From: Symbiodinium microadriaticum | Taxonomy: Eukaryota > Sar > Dinophyceae > Suessiales > Symbiodiniaceae | Direction: 5' to 3' | Length of the DNA stretch: 64,000 nucleotides | NCBI GenBank assembly: GCA_001939145.1 | Contig: LSRX01000168.1 | Coordinates: 206,343-270,342, forward strand | Part shown: positions 20,818 to 32,843 of the stretch, piece by piece | Layout: each line of letters starts with the position of its first letter | Position numbering within the stretch: the stretch's first letter is position 1 | Translations under genes and position numbers: made by a program | Notes under the pieces: model-generated | The model's database searches: none | What the model saw: only the letters and a program-made list of their open reading frames with translations | What the model was told of the DNA's origin: nothing

Positions 20818-22927
20818 TAATCGTTAACCTTAAACCCTTTTGGCGAATAAGTCGATCCAAAGCACCCCCGCGGCAGAGGCATGGTGAACTTGTCAATGTC
20901 GCTCTCCGGCCAAATAGCATTTTCCGGGGTGGCCTCAGACATAATGCCTATTTAGGGTGTTTATTTATTTACACGCCCAGGCATTTAGCTTGAAAAGATC
21001 CTGCCAATATCATCCTCCTTTTTAGGGTTCAAGGCTTACGGTGTAGGCCTTCCGATGTAAGGTTCGTGTGGGATTTCACTTGACATGTTAAGCGGGGTCT
21101 ACTATACAGGGTTTCTATTGTTTAGGGGTGGCGCAGACGTTGCACAACAACAGGGGGACCTTAGCAAACAGAACTTGGCTTTGGAGTATTCTGAAGGAAC
21201 AGGATTTCTACTTCTTGGAACCGAACCCCTGCGCAGAACCGCCAGTCTGGATCTGTCTATAGGGTTTAGGAGCCGCCATAAGTGGAAATGCGAAAAGGTG
21301 CAGCCAAGCGTGGCTTCTTCGTGATAGAGCCAACATGTATGGCTTATCTATTACTCCCGCACCAAGCACCTAGGGTTTAGGGGTTTAGGGTATATTATAC
21401 AATTATTCGTCTAAGGTGTTCACAGGGTATAGAGGGTTTACTGTTTGGGTTTCCTTTGTCATTGCTGTTTGGGTGCTTTCCGTTCTGAATCTGAACGCTG
21501 CCACATGTAGAGTGTCAAGCGAAATGCGAGGCTTGTTTTCTTGCCTTGAAGCTCTGGACTGCAGGCCTTCGGAACTCTGGTGGCAATCTAAACATCATGC
21601 CGGACTCCCCTAAACCCTACCTCGTGGCTTGCTGGTAGGGACTAGAGGTACGGCGTTTAGGGTTTAGGGGTTCAGGATTCAGGGTTTGGGGTGCTCAAGG
21701 CTGAACGCTTCCACGGGACATGGCGGCACTTGGAGCATCAACTTTGGGGTAAAGGGCTCAGGGTCTAATACAAGGGTCGGAGCAACTACTTATAGTATCC
21801 CTATTTATTGTGCTTCCTTTTTAAGCATAATTTATACTATACTATTTAAGGCCCTACAGTACCTGTTGTTGCTCAAAGCACAAGCGTATCGGGCATGTGA
21901 TTGACCAGCGAAGACCGGTTCTGCCAGCATATTCATCGCTGACAGCCCCACCAGGGCAACAGTTTAGGGTCAAAAGCATTTCGTTTGTTTTAGAGTGTAC
22001 CTGGACCCTGAAGAACCTACCTTTCTAAGGACTTGCATAAGGGAACCCGTAAGTGCTAAATACTGGAGCGCGCACACGCACAGACACTAAAAGTCATGTG
22101 CTAGCAACGATTGAAAACAGCCACTGAACGAAAAAACACCACATACTTGCGCCAGATTCGCTCGACAGCCGCACGGCAAGCCAGAAGTCATTCCATCCTG
22201 TAGGCGAGGGGCCCTAAACCCTATAAGCGCTAAACCCAATGACCCAAAATCAAAGATTTGAATTCACGAGTGGTATACGTTATGAGGGTTTTGGGTTCAT
22301 TTGCTGATGTTTTTGTTTCTCTCGCTCTCTCTCCCTCTCTGTTTATGGGTGGGGTTTCCTACATATAGTTTAGGATTTCAGCCTGAATGAGGGTTCGGGG
22401 TTGAAGGTTTTTGTGGTCTAGGGGCAGGCGTGCTCAGCTACTAGAAACAAGAGTTGCATATCCAGATCCTGACGAAGTCAACCCCACACTCTGCACTCCA
22501 ATAACGTCAAGACTAGAGGAACTGAACCACAGTGCACAGCTTACTTGCCTGCACGCCACAGAACCGTGGTCGTTTTACTATGCATCAGCATTCAGAATTT
22601 ATCTGCCAGCCTGACCGCAAAAAAAACATCACCAGACAGACACAGAGCTGCGGAGTGCTTAGAGATCGAGTACCCGCAAGCCACAAATTCATGCTCAAGT
22701 GTCACGTGCCACTGTGGTCCAAGAGGGAGGTTGGGCTCTGAATACCTTGGAGCTACGCCGACAGCCCTGCATCGAGTTCCTCCACCGACTGCCTTGAGCA
22801 CAATTGAACCTTAAGTCTCACTTGCAAACTTCAACCCCTAACCTCAAGGACACCAAAACGATAAACAAGCTTCGTGTGGACCTAGTAGTAGGCATCTGGG
22901 AACCGAGATTGGCACAGAGAGTAGTTG
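20818..22927. other. Gene-free stretch
   Basis: Mostly unique-looking sequence with isolated telomere-like words (21370, 21655, 22205). Short open frames (21085-21324, 22411-22814) lack domains, and several overlap one another in different frames. Confidence 0.45.
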
Positions 22928-22937
22928 ATGATGCAAG

Positions 22938-23085
22938 CTTAAACGGTTTAGGGTGGAGGGTTCAGGGTTTAGGGTTTAGGGGTTTAGGGTTTAGGGCCAG
23001 AGGCCAGAAACCCTCATTTTCCAAATCAACGCCGGACCTGCAAACCTCTTCGGGTTTAGGGTTTAGGGTTTAGGGTTTAGGGTTT
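22938..23085. repeat. TTTAGGG-type telomere-like array
   Basis: It includes a near-perfect block of five TTTAGGG units at about 23055-23085. Confidence 0.85.
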
Positions 23086-23326
23086 ACAACTGACACATCC
23101 CTTGTAGGAGATACTGTAGTTGACCATAGAACACTTTGCGAGTTCACCAGAGAACGCCTACCCGAAACCCTCAAACACATATCGAAAGCCTGTACCAGAA
23201 CGAACCTACCAAATTAATGTCCCCACACCCTGGACCTCCAAAACCCCCAAGAACATGGCACCTACCATAAGTAACGACCCTAAACCCTAAACCCAAATCG
23301 AGTACCCTATACCCTCAAAACCTGGG

Positions 23327-23428
23327 CAGTTTTCTCAAGTAGGGTCCCATTTTAAGGTCCCCAAAACAGTACGGGGCACCCCTATATTTCGGACCCTAAA
23401 CAAGGACCAGTTTTAGAGAACTCCCCAC
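23327..23428. mobile_element. MITE-like element, family D, copy 3
   Basis: It contains AGTTTTCTCAAGTAGGGTCC, GGTCCCCAAAACAGTACGGG and GGACCCTAA, and ends CCAGTTTTAGAGAACTCCCC. Confidence 0.6.
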
Positions 23429-23439
23429 ATGGCGATATC

Positions 23440-23602
23440 GACCCTAAACCCTAAACCCCAAAACCCACCCGAGTCTAAACTCTAAACCCACCCTAAACCC
23501 CTAAACCTCTAAACCCCCAAACCCTAAACCCCTAAACCCCTAAACCCCTAAACCCCTAAACTTACCTCTAAACCCCTAAACCCTAAACCCCTAAACCCTT
23601 GA
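23440..23602. repeat. CCCTAAA/CCCCTAAA telomere-like array
   Basis: Dense CCCTAAAC and CCCCTAAA units over about 160 bp. Confidence 0.88.
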
Positions 23603-23679
23603 AGTCCTCAAGCCGCCCCGGTGCCTCGGGCTGAATCCTCGGGGTTTCCTCAGGCCCCAGCCGGCGAAGGAAGCACCTC

Positions 23680-23906
23680 AGAGGCTTTTGGGGTTTGGGG
23701 CTTAGAATTTAGGGTTTCAGGGGTTTGGGGTTTAGAATTTAGGGTTTCAGGGGTTTGGGATTTAGAATTTAGGGTTTAGGGGTTCGGGGTTTAGAATTTA
23801 GGGTTTAGGGGTTTGGGGTTTAGAATTTAGGGTTTAGGGGTTTGGGCTGACGTGTTTGGGGTTTAGGGCTTAGAAGGCTTTCGAGTTTAGGGTTTGGGGC
23901 TTGGGG
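23680..23906 (+). repeat. 30-bp tandem array (TTTAGAATTTAGGG unit)
   Basis: Five or so copies of a 30-bp unit centred on GGGGTTTAGAATTTAGGG, followed by GGGCTGACGTGTTTGGGG and GAAGGCTTTCGAG. The array and its right flank recur at 24946-25085. Confidence 0.9.
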
Positions 23907-24187
23907 CTTGTAAAACTTAGGTTGAAGTAAGCAATGCACATTAGATCATGGGGGGTGCTTGGTGTTGAGGTCTACGGTCTTTACCCTAGACCCTAAACCC
24001 CCAAAACCTAAATCCTAAACCCTATAGACCCTAAACCCGCTTAGCTAAGCGGGTATTCGTGCCCATGGGTTCCCACAAGGTCCAAAGTCTACAATCGCGA
24101 GGTATTGCAATACTAGGGCTGAGGGTGTAGGATTTAGGGCTCTTTTCATCTAAGGTTTAGGGTTTAGGGTTTCTGAGGGTGTAGGAT

Positions 24188-24463
24188 TTAGGGTTTTTCT
24201 AGGGCTGAAGGTTTAATGGTGCACGGGCCAAGCAGAATTTCAACACCGACAATCCAGGGCAGGTGGATGCCCTCTGCCAGAGGGTCACTCCACAGCTGCA
24301 GTCCCTGTTCCTTTGTGAGCTCGGCACATCTGGCACCATGGACAAGTACGCAGATCGCTGCCGGACGCAGTCTGGTAGCAAGGCTCGGTTTCAGCCCCCC
24401 CCTTGGTTGACGAACAGGCATCCGGCCTGAGAACCACGGACCCGGCAGTTCTGGGGGTTTCAC
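24188..24463 (-). other. Unrecognised open stretch, possibly an exon fragment
   Basis: About 55 residues on the minus strand have normal protein-like composition (for example ICVLVHGARCAELTKEQG and HLPWIVGVEILLG), unlike the low-complexity frames around it. The family is not recognised and neither start nor end is supported. A C8 run lies inside it. It could be a gene relic or chance. Confidence 0.2.
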
Positions 24464-24869
24464 GTCGAAATCCCGTACATAATGGCCATGTCATTACCAC
24501 TGTCACTATCATGATTACTGCGCACTGAACCTGTAGGGGGCGACTCTAAAGCTAGTATATCTGTAGCATCACCAAAACCGTGAATGCTAAACCCGTCAGA
24601 ACCCTTATCGGCCCTAAACCCCAACACCTGGAAGCTTTAACCCCTAAGCCCGAGATCCCTGAACCCGAAACCCCAAAACTTGGGACCCCCCACTATAAAC
24701 CCTGAACCCTAAACCACTAAACCCCGCCCAAACCTTTAAATTGCTAAACCCAGAATACTTGAAACCCGGCAAGCCGCGAAACCTGGAACGCCTGATCTCC
24801 TAGGCCCCACACCCCAACGACACCTTTGAAGCCTGGGAGCCCCTTTTAGGGCTTGTACGGTTTAGGGTT

Positions 24870-25085
24870 TGGGGTGGTTTAGGGTTTAGGGGTTCAGGAT
24901 TCAGGGTTTGNNNNNNNNNNNNNNNNNNNNNNNNNNNNNNNNNNNTTTAGAATTTAGGGTTTAGGGGTTTGGGGTTTAGAATTTAGGGTTTAGGGGTTTG
25001 GGGTTTAGAATTTAGGGTTTAGGGCTTGGGGCTGACGTGTTTGGGGTTTAGGGCTTAGAAGGCTTTCGAGTTTAGGGTTTGGGGC
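24870..25085 (+). repeat. Second copy of the 30-bp array, with gap
   Basis: Telomere-like sequence, then the gap, then three copies of the 30-bp TTTAGAATTTAGGG unit. The same right flank follows as at 23846-23906 (GCTGACGTGTTTGGGG ... GGCTTTCGAGTTTAGGG). Confidence 0.88.
24911..24945. other. Assembly gap, 35 N
   Basis: A run of N inside the tandem array. The true copy number is unknown. Confidence 1.
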
Positions 25086-25107
25086 TGTCTAAATTCGATT
25101 TCGAAAA

Positions 25108-25250
25108 AAAATCCTAAAAACCCTAAATCCTAAAAACCCTAAACCCCCAAAACCCTGAAAACCCTAAGCCCCCAAACTAACCTGGAACCTAAAAACCCCC
25201 CAAATTCTACAAGCCCTAAACCCTAAAATACCCTAAACCCCAAAACCTGG
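25108..25250. repeat. CCCTAAA(AA)-type telomere-like tract
   Basis: Units such as CCTAAAAACCCTAAATCC and CCCCCAAAACCCTGAAAAC. Confidence 0.75.
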
Positions 25251-25326
25251 AACCTGCATCAAGACGAACTCCAAGTCGCACTTTGCCACTCGGGGAGCCA
25301 GGTGGCAATCCTTGGGCCGGCTGTAG

Positions 25327-25462
25327 AGGGTTTAGGATTTAGGGGTTTAGGGTTTAGGATTTAGGGTTTAGGGTTTAGGATTTAGGGTTCAGGTTTAGGA
25401 TTTTGGGTTTAGGATTTAGGGTTTACGGGTAAGGGTTTAGGATTTAGTGTTTAGGATTTCAG
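25327..25462. repeat. TTTAGGATTTAGGG tandem
   Basis: Alternating TTTAGGA and TTTAGGG units, a telomere variant with period about 14, over about 135 bp. Confidence 0.85.
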
Positions 25463-25477
25463 GGCATGATACGTGAG

Positions 25478-25558
25478 CTCACAAAACCTAAGGAGCCCAA
25501 AAATCCTAAGGAGCCCAAAAAAACTGAGGAGCCCCAAAACCTAAGGAGCCCAAGAAAC
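25478..25558 (+). repeat. CCTAAGGAGCCCAAAA tandem
   Basis: About four copies of a 20-22 bp unit (CCTAAGGAGCCCAAAAA with variants). Confidence 0.8.
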
Positions 25559-26677
25559 CTTCATCCGGTTTGGCAAGGTGGTGCAACCGGTGTGTCTGCG
25601 TTCCCACATCACGCCCCTCTCCAAGATCGCGCTCCCACCATATTGCTGGGCTGCCAAAGATATCGTAAACATAGTGATAGCAATAACAGTCAAGATCGCA
25701 ATAATAATCCTGATGATGATCATAGTAACAGCAATCCGGCACCGATGCTTCAGGTTTTGGAAGGGATGATTCTCCATGACTGCTGTACGAAGGAGGAAAC
25801 CATCTCTACCACAAGGGACTGGAAAGATGAAGTAAGGTTTGGAGGTAGATTGCAGGCGTTAAGATGTAACATGATGGGGACTAAAAGCGAATAGTACGCT
25901 GATCTTCGGCCCCTTGGCAGCATCTGTGTCAGGCAAAAAATGTCCAAATGTCAAACATGAATTCCACACTGCAAGGCTCAAGATTCAAAACCTGTACCTA
26001 AAACCGTTGTCGGGTGTTCAGGGCGTGTGCTGCTAGGTGCTCTCTTGCTGTTCGGGGTCGCAGAACTCTTGAGGTTATGTGCTCAGAAAACTCAACACTT
26101 AAGCAAGAGTGGTTTCGTCATCCTAGACTCGACATCGTGTCCAAACTCGGAACAGAGGGGCCTTGCTGACTTGAATGGTGTTGCAGTAGACTGTATACTT
26201 ATACCCAGGAACCGCACGGAATAGCTGGCAATTACTGAGGCTGCTAACTTGAGGTGTAAGACTCAAGACACATTATGGCCACAATCGACTTGGAAGCCAA
26301 CCACAAAATCTAAGCGGCGCAAGACCAAGAACCAATTCCCACTAGTCCCCATGCATCAACACATTCAACTTTCAAGACGATGCTAATGTAAAAGAAGCAA
26401 CCGTGAACACTTCCAGAACCACGCTAAATCAGAGGAAGCATAGAACCAGTGCAGTAAACCTGCAATTCTGGCTCTACCTCCTATCTAAACCCTAAGCCCT
26501 GAATCCTAAAGTTCCCAACCCCTGCCCGTGCATTCCTAAACCCCAAACCCTAAACTCCCAGAATTCCTAAACCCTTACACTTCCTAACTCCCCAGGAAGA
26601 CCCAAGGCCTAAATCCCTAGGAAGACCCAAGGCCTAAATTCCCAAAACATCCTAAACCCCTGCACTTCCTACCGTAG
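25559..26677. other. Gene-free stretch
   Basis: It holds an AATAATAGT-type simple patch (about 25670-25735) and CCCTAAA-type words from about 26483. The frame at 25466-25894 runs through the tandem repeat and the simple patch and is not a credible gene. Confidence 0.5.
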
Positions 26678-26776
26678 AAGCCTAAAAGTTGGAAACCCAA
26701 TAGCCCCAATCCCTAAGAGTAATGTATAGGGAATCCCAGCACTATGTGTCCGTAATCCGGTTTCCAACTTTTTTGG
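26678..26776. mobile_element. MITE-like element, family G, copy 1
   Basis: Inverted ends CCTAAAAGTTGGAAACC and GGTTTCCAACTTTTTTGG. The centre is CCTAAGAGTAATGTATAGGG. Confidence 0.7.
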
Positions 26777-28110
26777 GGTTTACTATAAACCTTCAAAAGA
26801 CCAAGGCCGTGTCCGAAGGAAAAGGCTCCACAATCCGGCCGCTTCGTGCACGCCTGTCCCAGGGCCCTTAAACTAGACCCAAGAGAAACCTAGGAATAAA
26901 AAGGGTGCCCTTTTTGGTTTAAAGGACTTTATAAGGGAACCTGAACCCTAAACAAGGGAATAAGGGCCTACTCTGGGTCCTAGTCAATCCTTGGGGACCA
27001 CATGAGACCCGTAGAAGAAGAGGCCTTAGACCATTTAGGGTTTAGGGGTTTGAGGTTCAGGGTTCAGGTTTTAGGGGTTGGAGGTTTTAGGGTTAAGGGT
27101 TTAGGGCTAAGGGTTTAGGCTTCAGGGTTTAGGGTCCAGGGCTTAAAGGCCTGCTACCATTGTACTATGAACCTCCATATGGTATGTGAACCTTAAAAGA
27201 ATGTCGTCTTTTGGTTACGGTTTAGGGCTTAGAGGTTTACGGTTTTGCTTTCTAGAGGTTTCTCAGGGTTTCTACGGGGTATATATCATGAGGTCCTCAT
27301 AATTCTAGGCCCGAGACAATACTAGCTAGCGGGGCTCTTGATACAGCCAGAAAACCAAATACTTCGGTAGTCGGGTGTGTCATGAGGTAGTTTTGTCGGC
27401 TGCAACTTTGAGAGGATATAGTTAGAAGGCAATCAAACCCTAAACCCTCAACCCTCAACCCTAAACCTGAAATCCCGAGAACAGGTCTTTGGCCGTAGGC
27501 CTGGCTTTCACACCTGGTGAAGCTCTGAATCTAGTAAGCACCTAAGCACGCTGACCCCTGACAAGTCCTTAACCTAACGCCCTAAACCTTAATTGATCCC
27601 GAAGCCTATGGGCTATACACTGCCCCACTCTAAACCCATAATCCCGAAATCTAAATACTAAGCCCCAAGCCCCAAACTTCGGGCTCGGGATTTAGGGGTG
27701 TAGGGGTTTGGGGTTTCGGGTTTAGGGTCCAATAAACACCGATTAATGCAGGCTTGTATGGAGGGATACAATTCGTTTAGGAGTAGATTGCTGATCCTTT
27801 GGGATTGGTGCGTCACAGAGGGTCTCAATTTCGAGACGGTCTGCTGTTGCACGGGATCTTCCGTTACACCCTAAACCCGAAAACCCAAAAGCCTAAAACC
27901 CTAAAACCCTAAACCCGAAAACCCCTAAAAATGCTAAAAACCCCAACCCCTAAACCCCAAAGCCCCAAAACCCTAAAACCTTAAACCCCAAACACCCTAA
28001 TACCCTAAACCCTAACCTTAAAGCCCAGGGTCTTCTGCTAGACAAGCTCCTCTGTGAGGCCAGGGCTTCAGGAGCTCGGACGCTTGGCTCGGATTTTGCC
28101 CTACCTTTGG
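26777..28110. other. Gene-free stretch with telomere-like arrays
   Basis: TTTAGGG-type words lie at about 27030-27150 and a dense CCCTAAA(A)-type array at about 27867-28020. The rest appears unique. No gene was recognised. Confidence 0.55.
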
Positions 28111-28325
28111 TGTATCTATCCATCCAGCGACCTACTCATCTGTCTATCCATCTGTCCAGCTAGCTATCAATCAATCTACCCACCTGATTTAACTATCTGT
28201 CTATCTATCTATTTATCTATCTACCTACCTATCCATCTATCTATCGATCTATCTACTATCATCTATCTATCTCTGTCTCCATCTGTCTAGCTATCTATCT
28301 GTCTACCTACCTAGCTATATACTTA
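28111..28325. repeat. CTAT/CTGT/CTAC tetranucleotide microsatellite
   Basis: About 200 bp of CTAT, CTAC, CTGT and CCAT units. The apparent peptide (YLSIYLPIHLS type) is a product of the repeat. Confidence 0.9.
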
Positions 28326-28994
28326 TTACCGATTACCGATATAGGCATACATGTATAGCGTAAAGGGTCAAAGATTTGCTGCGCGGAATGGGTGCATCAC
28401 AAAATCTGACTATGGTTGAAGTACCTACCGTTTGTGAGGGTTTCAGGCTTGATTCCAAGGAGTCATAACCTACTTTCTTGGGATTGAGTTCAGGGTTTAG
28501 GGGTTCAGTACGAGTTGTCTCCGTCGTCGCTGTCGTTGTGGCAGCATGGTACTAGCAGCAGCATTTTGTTTTCGGGCTCGAGATGATTGGGATTTCCCCG
28601 AAACCCCAAACACATTCCCCAAGGTCTATGTACCCACATAGTACCGACTTTGGCCATCAAGCCTTCGTTCTATAGGCCCATGTCATCAAATCCAGAACAG
28701 CCGGCTCAGGATGTTCTGAAAAGGATGAACGTTGGCAAGCTTGTTATCATCTGCTCTTCTACTTTCACCTTGTGCTAAACTCCTCTCCCATAATTTGTGT
28801 GCGGAAAACTCAGGCCGGGTTCCAAAAGCATCTTCTTTCAGTCCTCTTTTTGGAGTCCCAGATTCTTGCACGTACCGAGTGTTAATTGTTTTTTAAAACA
28901 CCACGTACGAGCGTTAACTTTCGAAACCACTCCAGCAAAGGACACCACCAAACCAAGATTACAGAGTGCAGTCAAACAATCCTCAATGCGAAAA

Positions 28995-29085
28995 CCTGAA
29001 ACCCTAAACCCTAAACCCCTAAACCCCTCAACCCCTAAACCCCTAAACCTTAAACCCCAAACCTCTAAACCCTAAACCGGGAGCA
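28995..29085. repeat. CCCTAAAC telomere-like array
   Basis: Dense CCCTAAA and CCCCTAAA units over about 90 bp, lying just before element A4. Confidence 0.85.
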
Positions 29086-29110
29086 TCTCAAGGCCATGAT
29101 CCCTAGCTCT

Positions 29111-29203
29111 ACCCATAAGCTCCTTAGTAGTTCCTAATTGCGATTACCTTATAGGATCCTAAATATAAACCACTTCAAAGGAACTACTAAGGAGCCTACG
29201 GGC
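29111..29203. mobile_element. MITE-like element, family A, copy 4
   Basis: Inverted ends ACCCATAAGCTCCTTAGTAG and CTACTAAGGAGCCTACGGGC. The centre is CGATTACC, GGATCCTAAATATAAACCAC. Confidence 0.75.
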
Positions 29204-30897
29204 AATCCACGAATTCCTACACTGCTTGGCCTTCTGGCAGTCATACGCAGTCGCGAGGTCCGGCAGTTGTTGCAGAACTGCAGTAGCTTCCTAAACCCTA
29301 AACCCATTTTTTCAGGATAAGCAGTTCATGGTCTTCAAGGATTTATGAATTTAGGATGTAGGGTTGCAGGGTTTAGGGTTTTGGGGGTTTTCGAAAAATA
29401 GTTTCAGGCTTAAGGGTTCAGGGATGCTTACGTTAAGGGTGCCTGTAGGTGCTTGGAATAGCAGTTGTTGGGGTTAAGGCTGAAAATGCTTGGGTCAAAG
29501 GCCTGCTCGATTTCGGATTTAGAGCAGGGGTCTGCGGATGCCATGAACTGAGTCGGTGCGTCTACTGTTATAATGCTTCTTAAATCGGCTCCAATACCTA
29601 GATAATGGGTTACCGGGCCATGGGGGGCTATCAGGCATTTACGAAGATTTCGCAGCAGTAGCCCGTTCTATCGGTATCGCCTGTGTGGAACCCGGAGCCC
29701 TAAACCCCTGCCCCTGTGACGCAGCTAACCGATAACCCGAGAGCCTCAGCGTCAACATCTCACTCAGTTATCTCATAGTGGGCCTTACCTAGAGGCTACA
29801 GTGTAGTTCTTCTGTTGGGTGTAATTAACCAACTCTATACTTAGGATCCTACACTTTGCTGGAATGGAGAGTCTGGGTAGGGTCAGATGATGTACCAAGG
29901 CTGCCAAGATACATAGCTGCTCGACCGGTTGGGTTTGGGGATTACGGTGTAGGGTTGACCCAGGCGACAAACCAAAATCCAAGCAGTGCCTCCGGCGACG
30001 TTTCAATCATTCCTAGCATTGACCCAATACAGCGAAACAAACTGGAGTTCCGGAAGCAGGTATACCCTTGAAATGGACCACCGGCACACGGAAAGAAGAG
30101 CAAGACATTCTGATCTTTCTTGTAGACGATTCCACATGAAACATGATGTAGGTGTATCTAATGAAAATTTGGTCAGTCTCCCCCCGTTTCAAAACCCGAA
30201 CCGCGCACTCGCCAATTCCAAAGGAACCCAAAATACGCTCAACAAACCCAAAATACTGCGCCGGGCCGATAGTTCGACCCACTAGCTTGAACATGCTACG
30301 AAACCCAACCCCCACCCTTTTCCCCATAGACTCCTAACACATGTGAGCCCTGCGGCCTCCTCCGGAACTATTTTTGAACGGGGAAGAATCTTAGAAGGTA
30401 CTCGGTAGGGTAAACGACACTTTGAGGTACTCCGCTACTCCGCAAGAGCCGGTGTGTTAGATAATACACATGTGTAGCTCGAAACTTTCGGCCCGCGGAT
30501 GTATGAGCCGCACTTCAGATGAGAACGGCTGGCTCCAATAGACGCCAACGCTTCGAAACCCTTGACCCTTAACCTCAAATCCCAAAGCCTTTCAGCCCTA
30601 AAACCCTATCAGTTAAAGCCTAAATCCTCAACCCTAACCTAACTCCTAGAGTCCTAGACTCCAAAACCTTAGCCTCTGGACCCCCCCTAAGACCTGAAAC
30701 CCTGAAACCCTACGCCAAAAGCAACTCCCCCCCCCCTGCCGGATCTCGCCTTCTGCTGTCTGCAAGCTGGTGTCTGCAAGATGCTCAGGACAATCCTTGG
30801 GAACCTTCCGGGACGAATCAGGGTTTAGGGTCCAGGGTTTAGGGTTCAGGGCTCAGGGTTTAGGGCAACACAGGCGCTGTATCATAAATGGAATATA
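29204..30897. other. Gene-free stretch
   Basis: Sparse telomere-like words (29295, 29370, 30825) and two late poly-C runs at about 30681 and 30727. Two overlapping frames at 29986-30327 on opposite strands have no recognisable domain. Confidence 0.45.
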
Positions 30898-30991
30898 CTA
30901 AGGCTCTAAAGACTCATATTCGCTGCTTTATGGCTTTTGGGGAACAAAGACCATACTTAATAAGGCTTTTGGGCTACTTTGAGCCTAAGGG
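30898..30991. mobile_element. MITE-like element, family P, copy 3, inverted
   Basis: It contains CTAAGGCTCTAAAGACTCAT, AACAAAGACCATACTTAATA, AGGCTTTTGGGC and ends GAGCCTAAGGG. It is the reverse complement of the copies at 604 and 20730. Confidence 0.65.
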
Positions 30992-31507
30992 TTGGGGTTT
31001 AGGAGTTAGGGTTTAGGGTGTAATTAGCGTTTAGCGTTCAGGGCTTAGGGTTTTAGAGAGTTTAGGGTGTTGGTGGAATAGGGTCTTGGATAGGCTGGAG
31101 GTGAAGTAAAGTTCTTATCATAAACCAAATGCGGTGACGAGTTGAAGTGGAGTCACACCATAAACCCTAAAGACTACAAAGGTGCATCACTGAAAGTTAG
31201 TCAGATCTCTAGGTCGGCGGGTTGAAGAAAGAAGGTTGCAAAATAGCTGTAGAACCCTGAGATCTTCGGTTGGTTTCCGATCAGGTACCTCCTTTCGGTC
31301 TTGAATCGTTTTTTAAACCGGAAGGGACCAAGTAACGAACACATCACGTTGGGTTTACGGCGTCGGGTTTAGGTGCAAGGCAAGGGCTCAGGGTTGGGAT
31401 ATCAGGTCGCACCCTGAGGGCCCACGTACCCAACTGGTATATGCTGTGGCCTCCATGTAGCCCCCATTTTTGTGCCTTAAGGCCCAAGTATACACGGTCT
31501 AGAAGCA

Positions 31508-31626
31508 TGGACCCCTAAGGGCCCAAGTGCAAAATGCATCGTATACTCCCCTGCATATAAACCTACATACGACTATCCTAAACCCAGATACCTATTTATT
31601 GGGTCCTTTGGACTCTTAGGGTCAGT
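31508..31626. mobile_element. MITE-like element, family N, copy 1
   Basis: It contains CCCCTAAGGGCCCAAGT, ACCTACATACGACTATCCTA, TACCTATTTATTGGGTCC and ends TTGGACTCTTAGGG. Compare 41625-41720, 61020-61105 and the split copy in the palindrome. Confidence 0.55.
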
Positions 31627-32009
31627 TATGTATGGACGGTAACGGTACACGACTACCGAACATTCACTCTATCTTAGCGGACGCAACCTTGTTCGGCTCT
31701 AGGCACTGTCCCACCCGTTGGAAAGCCTTATACCTTGGAAGTTGGGGTCTAGGGGTTAAGGGTTTAGGGGCTTGGGGTTTAGGCGTTTAGGGTTAGTTAG
31801 CACAGGTACCTAGAGCAACCAAAAAAACACCTGTATCAAATATGCAGACCTATGTCTAATCACCCTGTCGGTTCTTGTACAAATAATCGTTCTACCCTGG
31901 GTGAACCCTGAACCCTGTGCAGCTCCATGGGACCACGCACAGCCCAATGCTGTATATAAAGGCTTTATAAACTCTGACAGGTGCGCCACCGGGAAACGGC
32001 TGTGAAATG

Positions 32010-32350
32010 TGCGGTTGCTGTTGTTGTTTCTTCTTGTTGCTGTTGTTGTGTATGCTGTTACTAATTCTATTGCTATATGAGCATTATTACTATTATCATT
32101 ACTGTTACTATAATAATAATATTAATTATTATTTTTATTGTGATTATTGTTATTCTGGTGTTACTATTATTATTATTATTATTAATATTAATATTATTAT
32201 TAATTATTATTATTATTGTTATTATTATTGTTGTTGTTATTATTATTATTGTTATTGTTATTGTTATTGCTATTGTTATTGTTATTGTTATTATTGTTAT
32301 TTTTTATTGCTATTTTTATTGTTATTCTTATTATTGTTAGCATCATTTTT
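32010..32350 (+). repeat. TTA/TTG trinucleotide microsatellite
   Basis: About 330 bp of ATT, TTA, GTT units. It yields poly-leucine, poly-isoleucine or poly-tyrosine peptides in the three frames, none of which is a gene. Confidence 0.92.
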
Positions 32351-32843
32351 AGTAGTATGATTATTACTATGCTATTGTCGCTGTTGCTAGATTGGTACTA
32401 CTGCTGTTTGTAGTACCCTGGCCTCGTTGTCCGCAGACTGGCTGGGCCGGCAACACGGTAGTCCAGTGATCAGGCCCTCCTTGCCGTGTCTTGTAGGGTT
32501 TAGGGTTTAGGGTCTAGGGGTCTAGCTTGCTCTACTTTTGTTTTTGTGCTGCAGGGTGGGTAGTGTCATTTCTGCTTTGGTCCCTAATCCCTAAACCCCA
32601 ATCCCTGAACCCGAAAACCCTAATCCCTAAACCCCGGTGTCTACGGAGTTGGGATGAGGGGAGCAGGTTTTGGGGACTAGAAAAGCGATTTTGGCGGTTC
32701 AGGCCGCAGCTTGGGGCTTGCAGGGATTTCTAAGCGGCATGAGCCGAAACAGGGTAAGGGTCTGCGGTCCTACAAATAGACCCTCCAAAAGCAGTAGGCT
32801 ATGACCTGTAGTAGCAGTATGTGTTGCATCCCCTGATTCGAAT

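Noticed and set aside
28118-28325. Possible CRISPR-like or structured repeat
   Set aside because: It is a plain tetranucleotide microsatellite without unique spacers.
32007-32413. Long poly-leucine/isoleucine/tyrosine frames
   Set aside because: Product of the TTA/TTG microsatellite in all three frames.
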